Positions 60,470 to 64,000 of a stretch of DNA of 64,000 bases are shown piece by piece (positions within the stretch are counted from its first letter, which is position 1; the number at the start of each line of letters is the position of its first letter). The DNA lies in NCBI GenBank assembly GCA_947632155.1, contig CANROF010000005.1, positions 1-64,000 of the forward strand. Reading direction: 5' to 3'. Source of the DNA: an uncultured Oscillospiraceae bacterium. GTDB taxonomy: Bacteria > Bacillota > Clostridia > Oscillospirales > Oscillospiraceae. A program made the translations under genes and the position numbers. The notes under the pieces are model-generated. The model ran no database searches, had not been told where the DNA came from, and saw only the letters and a list, made by a program, of their open reading frames with translations.

Positions 60470-60991
60470 ATGGTCTATTATGATAAAGACGGCATCGTCA
60501 TCCGGGACCTCAGGCGGAGCGACGCCCGGGTCCTTACGGACGAGGAGATCGCCCAGGGGTGGGACGCGACGATTGACAAATACGAAATGCGGCTGCGGCA
60601 CCAGGCCGAGGGCAAGGCCGTGGCGCTGGCCGCCGAATGGAATGGGAACGTCGCCGGGTATATCAACGTCTACCCCGACGCCAAGAGCGGCGCCTTTGCA
60701 AACCGTGGCTGCGCGGAGATCGTGGACTTCGGCGTCCTGGAGAAATACAGGCGCAGAGGCATCGGCGGCAAGCTCATGGATGTCGCCGAAGAGATCGCGT
60801 TCTCTTATTCGGACGAGATCTACCTGGGCGTGGGCCTCCACAGCGGATACGGCAGCGCCCAGAGGATGTATGTCAAGCGCGGCTACATCCCCGACGGCAG
60901 CGGCGTCTGGTACAGGGACCAGGTCTGCGAGCCCTACAGCGACTGCCGCAACGACGACGAGCTTGTGCTGTATTTGTCGAAGCGTAGATGA
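60470..60991 (+). CDS. GNAT family N-acetyltransferase
   Basis: 173 residues. N-terminal YYDKDGIVIRDLRRSDARVLTDEEIAQGW, then the core IVDFGVLEKYRRRGIGGKLMDVAEEIAF with the pyrophosphate-binding R-R-R-G-I-G-G motif, and the C-terminal YGSAQRMYVKRGYIPDGSGVWYRD. Complete single-domain acetyltransferase. Substrate unknown; the family includes drug and small-molecule acetylators. Shine-Dalgarno AAGGAG. It follows the terminator so has its own transcription or readthrough. Confidence 0.88.
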   Translation: MVYYDKDGIVIRDLRRSDARVLTDEEIAQGWDATIDKYEMRLRHQAEGKAVALAAEWNGNVAGYINVYPDAKSGAFANRGCAEIVDFGVLEKYRRRGIGGKLMDVAEEIAFSYSDEIYLGVGLHSGYGSAQRMYVKRGYIPDGSGVWYRDQVCEPYSDCRNDDELVLYLSKRR

Positions 60992-61008
60992 TTGTTTTAA
61001 TGCCGCAA

Positions 61009-61047
61009 CCCCCGCCCGGGCAAATGTGCCCGGCCGGGGGCAATTTT
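61009..61047 (+). terminator. Terminator of the GNAT gene
   Basis: CCCCCGCCCGGGCA and TGCCCGGCCGGGGG around AATG, followed by AATTTT. Confidence 0.75.
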
Positions 61048-61269
61048 ATGTTCGGGGGGGATTGAAGGGTCAGGATATTTCGTAGGGGCGGAATCTCTTG
61101 GCGGCCCCTGTCACGATTACGGATAACTCCAAAATCAACGCGAAAACCCACCATACCCGCCGTACACCGTGCCGGCCCGTTCCCGGAATCATTGCTGTAT
61201 TCCGTTGAATGGAAAGCAGACGCGAATTGGAAAGACGGTGTACTTGGAAAATTGCCGGAAAACGAAGAC
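61048..61269. other. Intergenic gap with remnants of GC-rich repeat
   Basis: About 220 bases containing GTAGGGGCGG...GGCGGCCCC and CCGTACACCGTGCCGGCCC, which resemble the palindromes at 0.9-1.2 kb and 45.4 kb. No credible gene on either strand. Confidence 0.4.
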
Positions 61270-61302
61270 GCGGACCGCCCGGGCGATGCCCGGGCGGTCC
61301 GC
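61270..61302 (-). terminator. Terminator of the NfeD-SPFH operon
   Basis: GCGGACCGCCCGGGC and GCCCGGGCGGTCCGC around GAT, 20 bases after the SPFH stop; weak U tract. Confidence 0.7.
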
Positions 61303-61322
61303 ATATATCATATATTGTCTGC

Positions 61323-62222
61323 TTATTTCTTGCTCTTTACGCTCTCCACGATGCCCTCGGCGAGGCCGGCGAGGCCCTGGATCTCGGAGGGGATGATGAT
61401 CTTGGTGGCCTGGCCGTTGGCGGCGGCGGCGAAGGCCTCCAGGGCGCGGATCCTGATGACGGCGTCGGTGGGGCTGGCCTCGTTTAAGAGCTTCAGGCCC
61501 TCGGCGGTGGCCTGCTGGACCTTGATGATGGCCTCGGCGCGGCCCTCGGCCTCCAAAATGGCCGCCTGCTTCTTGGCGTCGGCCCGGAGGATGGCGGACT
61601 CCTTCTCGCCCTCGGCGGAGAGGATGGCGGCGCGCTTTTCGCCCTCGGCCTTCAAAATGGCCTCGCGGCGCTCGCGCTCTGCCTTCATCTGCTTCTCCAT
61701 GGCGTTCTGGATCTCCTTGGGAGGCAGGATGTTCTTCAGCTCCACCCGGTTGACCTTGATGCCCCAGGGGTCCGTGGCCACGTCCAGGATGGAGCGCATC
61801 TTGGAGTTGATGATGTCGCGGGAGGTCAGGCACTGGTCCAGCTCCAGATCGCCGATGATATTGCGGAGCGTGGTGGCGGAGAGGTTCTCGATGGCGGTCA
61901 TGGGGTTTTCGATTCCGTAGGTGTAGAGCTTGGGGTCGGTGATCTCGAAGTAGACCACGGTGTCGATCTGCATGGTGACGTTATCCTTGGTGATAACGGG
62001 CTGGGGCGGGAAGTCCGCCACCTGCTCCTTCAGGGAGACGATCTTGGCCACCCGCTCGATAAAGGGGACCTTGAAGTGCAGGCCCACGCCCCAGGTGGTA
62101 CTGTAGGCGCCCAGGCGCTCCACCACATACGCCTTGGCCTGCTGGACCACCCGGATGTTCCGGGCGATAATGACGATGACGATGAGTACGATGGCGATGA
62201 GTACGAATTCAAGGGGTCCCAT
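61323..62222 (-). CDS. SPFH/Band 7 (stomatin/paraslipin, QmcA-like) membrane protein
   Basis: 299 residues. An N-terminal transmembrane segment (about 3-22) is followed by the SPFH domain (VVQQAKAYVVERLGAYSTTWGVGLHFKVPFIERVAKIVSLKEQVADFPPQPVITKDNVTMQIDTVVYFEITDP) and a coiled-coil with repeated blocks (EGEKRAAILSAEGEKESAILRADAKKQAAILEAEGRAEAI). It belongs to the paraslipin group, which always partners NfeD proteins; here NfeD is encoded just upstream. Role: membrane microdomain or protease-associated scaffold. Distinct from the flotillin at the left edge. Confidence 0.92.
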   Translation of the reverse strand: MGPLEFVLIAIVLIVIVIIARNIRVVQQAKAYVVERLGAYSTTWGVGLHFKVPFIERVAKIVSLKEQVADFPPQPVITKDNVTMQIDTVVYFEITDPKLYTYGIENPMTAIENLSATTLRNIIGDLELDQCLTSRDIINSKMRSILDVATDPWGIKVNRVELKNILPPKEIQNAMEKQMKAERERREAILKAEGEKRAAILSAEGEKESAILRADAKKQAAILEAEGRAEAIIKVQQATAEGLKLLNEASPTDAVIRIRALEAFAAAANGQATKIIIPSEIQGLAGLAEGIVESVKSKK

Positions 62223-62281
62223 GTTTCTACCTCCGTTTTGAAAAATTTTGGATGTTATGGATATTTTACCGCGCCAGCGGT

Positions 62282-62728
62282 TTAAGCGCCTGTGCCGGCG
62301 GCTGCCGGGACCTTCTCAACGATGAGCTTCACGCCCTGGATGGACGTGACGCGCACATACTCCCCGGCGGGGATGTTGACGCCGGTGAGGCTCCTGGCGG
62401 TCCACTCCTTCCCGGCGGCGGAGACTGCGCCGGTACCGGTTATGTTGTCGATGTCCTCCGTGACGGCGCAGATGGTCCCCAGGACCTTGTCGGCGTTGGT
62501 GGGCCGGGGCCGGACCTTCAAAAGCCTCCTGGCCACGGGGCGCAGGATGGCCAGCACGACGCCGCTGACGCCGATGAACACCACGATCTGCACCCAGAAG
62601 CGGGCGTTCAGCGCCGCCGCAATGAGGGCGGCCGCCGCGCCGATGGCAAACCAGATGGAGACGAGCCCCACCGTCGCCGCCTCCAGGGCGATCAGCGCCA
62701 CGGTGGCCGCTATCCAGAAAAATATCAT
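62282..62728 (-). CDS. NfeD family membrane protein
   Basis: 148 residues. About three membrane helices (1-23, 25-50, 53-65) and a C-terminal OB-fold domain (TGTGAVSAAGKEWTARSLTGVNIPAGEYVRVTSIQGVKLIVEKV), the standard NfeD1b layout. It precedes the SPFH gene by 59 bases on the same strand. NfeD-SPFH pairs act together in bacterial membrane quality control; no serine-protease domain is present. Confidence 0.92.
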   Translation of the reverse strand: MIFFWIAATVALIALEAATVGLVSIWFAIGAAAALIAAALNARFWVQIVVFIGVSGVVLAILRPVARRLLKVRPRPTNADKVLGTICAVTEDIDNITGTGAVSAAGKEWTARSLTGVNIPAGEYVRVTSIQGVKLIVEKVPAAAGTGA

Positions 62729-62801
62729 ACCACGGCTCTCCTTTCTCCCGCCGGGATGCGTTTTCGTCCCGGCCGCGGGCAGTCCTTATTTAACAAGCTA
62801 C

Positions 62802-62810
62802 ATTATATCA
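62802..62810 (-). promoter_or_regulatory. Extended -10 promoter of the NfeD-SPFH operon
   Basis: TGATATAAT on the minus strand, 74 bases before NfeD. No clear -35 is seen. Confidence 0.5.
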
Positions 62811-62875
62811 CGATACACGCAAAAAAGATAGAGGTATGATTTAAAAATTTTCCCTTTTTTCGTCTTTTCCTCAGG

Positions 62876-63073
62876 TTGTCAAAAAACTCAATTTCAATAT
62901 TTTTTCCAAGGACATGTGCCTTGGGAAAAAACTCCTTTTGTCGCACAAGCGTGCGCCCTTCGGGCGTGCGCGCAGGGCGACAGCAGGGAAGTTTTCGCTG
63001 AATTTCGCAAAATTCAGCGAAAATTTCCCGCACGTTCCCCTTGTCGGAAAAGCCCGTCAGGGCTTTTTCGACA
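62876..63073 (+). repeat. Four-hairpin dispersed repeat, copy E, abutting the spoIIGA promoter
   Basis: Starts TTGTCAAAAAACTCAATTTC and ends in hairpin 4 (TGTCGGAAAAGCCC, GGGCTTTTTCGACA). Hairpin 2 has GTCGC/GCGAC arms with a shorter GC tip than copy B. It is flanked by a 9-base direct repeat CTTTTCCTC (62864-62872 and 63081-63089). The last seven bases (TTCGACA) are a Spo0A-box-like sequence 45 bases before the spoIIGA -10. Confidence 0.88.
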
Positions 63074-63123
63074 GGCTGGACTTTTCCTCTTCGACCTCTT
63101 TTTCGGGACACGTCATATATAAT
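63067..63123 (+). promoter_or_regulatory. Probable Spo0A-dependent promoter of spoIIGA
   Basis: The -10 is TATAAT at 63118-63123. A TTCGACC heptamer (63090-63096) lies about 21 bases before it, over the -35 position, and a TTCGACA (63067-63073, the end of repeat copy E) lies further up. In Bacillus spoIIG the -10 and -35 are 22 bases apart and a Spo0A box (TGTCGAA, here on the other strand) covers the -35, so the layout agrees. Confidence 0.55.
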
Positions 63124-63145
63124 CTTGTCTGAGGGGGTGCGGAAC

Positions 63146-63985
63146 GTGTACGTGATCTACGCAGACGCGATCTTTCTTGAAAATCTCATCGTCGATTACA
63201 TACTGCTCATCGCCACGGCCAAGCTCTCCGGCGCGGCGGCGGGGAGGCTCCGGGTGCTGGCGGCGGCGGTGCTGGGCGGGGTCTACGCGGTGCTGGCGGC
63301 CATGCCGCCGGGCGGTTTTTTAAACGGCTGGGCCATGAAAATAGCCGTGGGGGTGCTGATGTCGCTGGTGGTGTTCGGGGGGACCGAAAAATTTCTCCGG
63401 GTGTGCCTTGTGTTCTTCGGCGTGTCCGCGGCCTTCGCCGGGGCCGTCATGGCCGCCGCCATGATACGCGGCGACGGGGCGCGGGGGGCGTATCTGGGGC
63501 GGGTCAGCTTTACCTCGCTGCTGCTGGCCTTCGCGGGGTTTTATCTTCTCTTCTCCGCGGCCTTCCGCTCCGTGGCCCGGCGGCGGGTGGCCGGGACGCT
63601 GACCAGCCTTACGGTGCTGCACAACGGCAAAAAGGCCGTCATCCCGGCGCTTCTGGACACCGGCAACGGCCTTACGGAGCCCATGTCGGGCCTGCCGGTG
63701 ACGGTCTGCTCGACGGAAAGCCTCTCCGGGCTCTTTGACGGCCCCGTGCGGGACATTCTGCTCTCCGAGCCCGACCCCGTGGCGGCCCTGAAGCGGCTCA
63801 ACGCGGCGGGGGTCTACTCGTTCTTTCTCGTCCCCTACCGGGCCGTGGGCGTGAAGGACGGGCTTTTGCTGGCCTTCCGGCCCCAGGGCCTCCGGCAGGG
63901 CCGCCGGGAGATCGCCGGCCTTGTGGCCCTGGAGCCCCGGGGCCTGGGCGCCGGGACGGGATACTCCGCTATCCTGGGTATTTAG
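63146..63985 (+). CDS. spoIIGA: Sigma-E processing peptidase SpoIIGA
   Basis: 279 residues. Five or so N-terminal membrane segments (starting YADAIFLENLIVDYILLIATAKLSG) are followed by the cytoplasmic protease domain with the aspartic-protease motif VIPALLDTGNGLTEPMSGLPVTV. It removes the propeptide of sigma-E in the mother cell. The GTG start has GAGGGGG eight bases upstream and matches the conserved N-terminus; longer frames run into repeat copy E and are rejected. spoIIGB (sigE) would be expected immediately beyond the right edge of the window. Confidence 0.94.
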   Translation: MYVIYADAIFLENLIVDYILLIATAKLSGAAAGRLRVLAAAVLGGVYAVLAAMPPGGFLNGWAMKIAVGVLMSLVVFGGTEKFLRVCLVFFGVSAAFAGAVMAAAMIRGDGARGAYLGRVSFTSLLLAFAGFYLLFSAAFRSVARRRVAGTLTSLTVLHNGKKAVIPALLDTGNGLTEPMSGLPVTVCSTESLSGLFDGPVRDILLSEPDPVAALKRLNAAGVYSFFLVPYRAVGVKDGLLLAFRPQGLRQGRREIAGLVALEPRGLGAGTGYSAILGI

Positions 63986-64000
63986 CCGAATACGCTTATT

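Noticed and set aside
61192..61320. Short reading frame starting at 61192 before the SPFH terminator
   Set aside because: It runs antisense into the SPFH gene, has no ribosome-binding site and covers the terminator stem.
9895..63132. Recurrent peptides such as NFAKFRIFS or LVGKARQGFF translated from several gaps
   Set aside because: They are translations of the four-hairpin repeat in various frames; stops and frames differ between copies and no Shine-Dalgarno precedes them, so there is no small-protein family.
63041..63145. Longer SpoIIGA start inside repeat copy E
   Set aside because: The extension encodes repeat-derived sequence and would place the promoter inside the gene; GTG at 63146 fits the family.

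Overview
The window is about 64 kb of GC-rich chromosome from an endospore-forming anaerobic member of the Clostridia, most likely an Oscillospiraceae/Ruminococcaceae relative. The evidence is the sporulation genes (spoVAD-spoVAE and, at the right edge, spoIIGA), folate one-carbon enzymes (formate-THF ligase and cyclodeaminase), the Firmicutes set YerC, NrdR, RNase M5 and ComEC, PadR/DUF2812 and DUF4179 families, and short intergenic gaps with Shine-Dalgarno sites before nearly every gene. No rRNA, tRNA, phage, transposase or CRISPR locus was seen, so this is mostly core chromosome.

Layout. 1-5.6 kb: a flotillin gene cut by the window edge, preceded by a yybP-ykoY (manganese) type riboswitch; an ECF sigma/anti-sigma pair; a DUF3737-patB pair; an RluA pseudouridine synthase. 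5.7-9.8 kb: polyamine importer potA-potB-potCD, with permease and binding protein fused. 10-19 kb (mostly minus strand): hslO, a methyltransferase overlapping yerC, an acyl-CoA ligase overlapping a CAT-fold protein, an alanine:cation symporter, a guaB of the Tritrichomonas type, and an OGG-like glycosylase. 19-28.4 kb: spoVAD-spoVAE, an XRE-regulated ABC exporter, uracil-DNA glycosylase, a GNAT protein, lysA, uraA with an attenuator-like leader. 28.6-33.4 kb: a second ECF/DUF4179 pair, padR-DUF2812, a lipoprotein. 33.4-39.2 kb: proline operon proB-DUF5596-proA-proC and glmM with an overlapping left-handed beta-helix gene. 39.3-45.3 kb: DUF421-DUF4363, nrdR, a small membrane protein, rnmV, holA, comEC. 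45.6-54.1 kb: fchA, fhs, GH13 and GH36 glycosidases, a RelE/Phd toxin-antitoxin pair, an EF-G paralogue. 54.3-64 kb: a large protein that looks like a catalytically dead P-type ATPase, rlmB, metK, a rhomboid-like zinc-ribbon protein, a decayed and an intact acetyltransferase, an SPFH/NfeD pair, and spoIIGA.

The most striking non-coding signal is a dispersed repeat of about 200 bp made of four consecutive hairpins. It occurs five times (9853, 20585, 25188, 28413, 62876) with one truncated relative (56853). Stems change on both sides between copies so that pairing is kept, which points to selection on structure. Two copies are sandwiched between two near-identical host terminator hairpins, one copy has a 9-bp flanking direct repeat, one supplies the last codons and stop of an ABC transporter gene, and one abuts the spoIIGA promoter, where its terminal hairpin places a Spo0A-box-like heptamer. 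Two further short inverted-repeat-bounded elements (16183-16341 and 45372-45538), and GC-rich palindromes in other gaps, show that intergenic space here is densely occupied by small repeat families.
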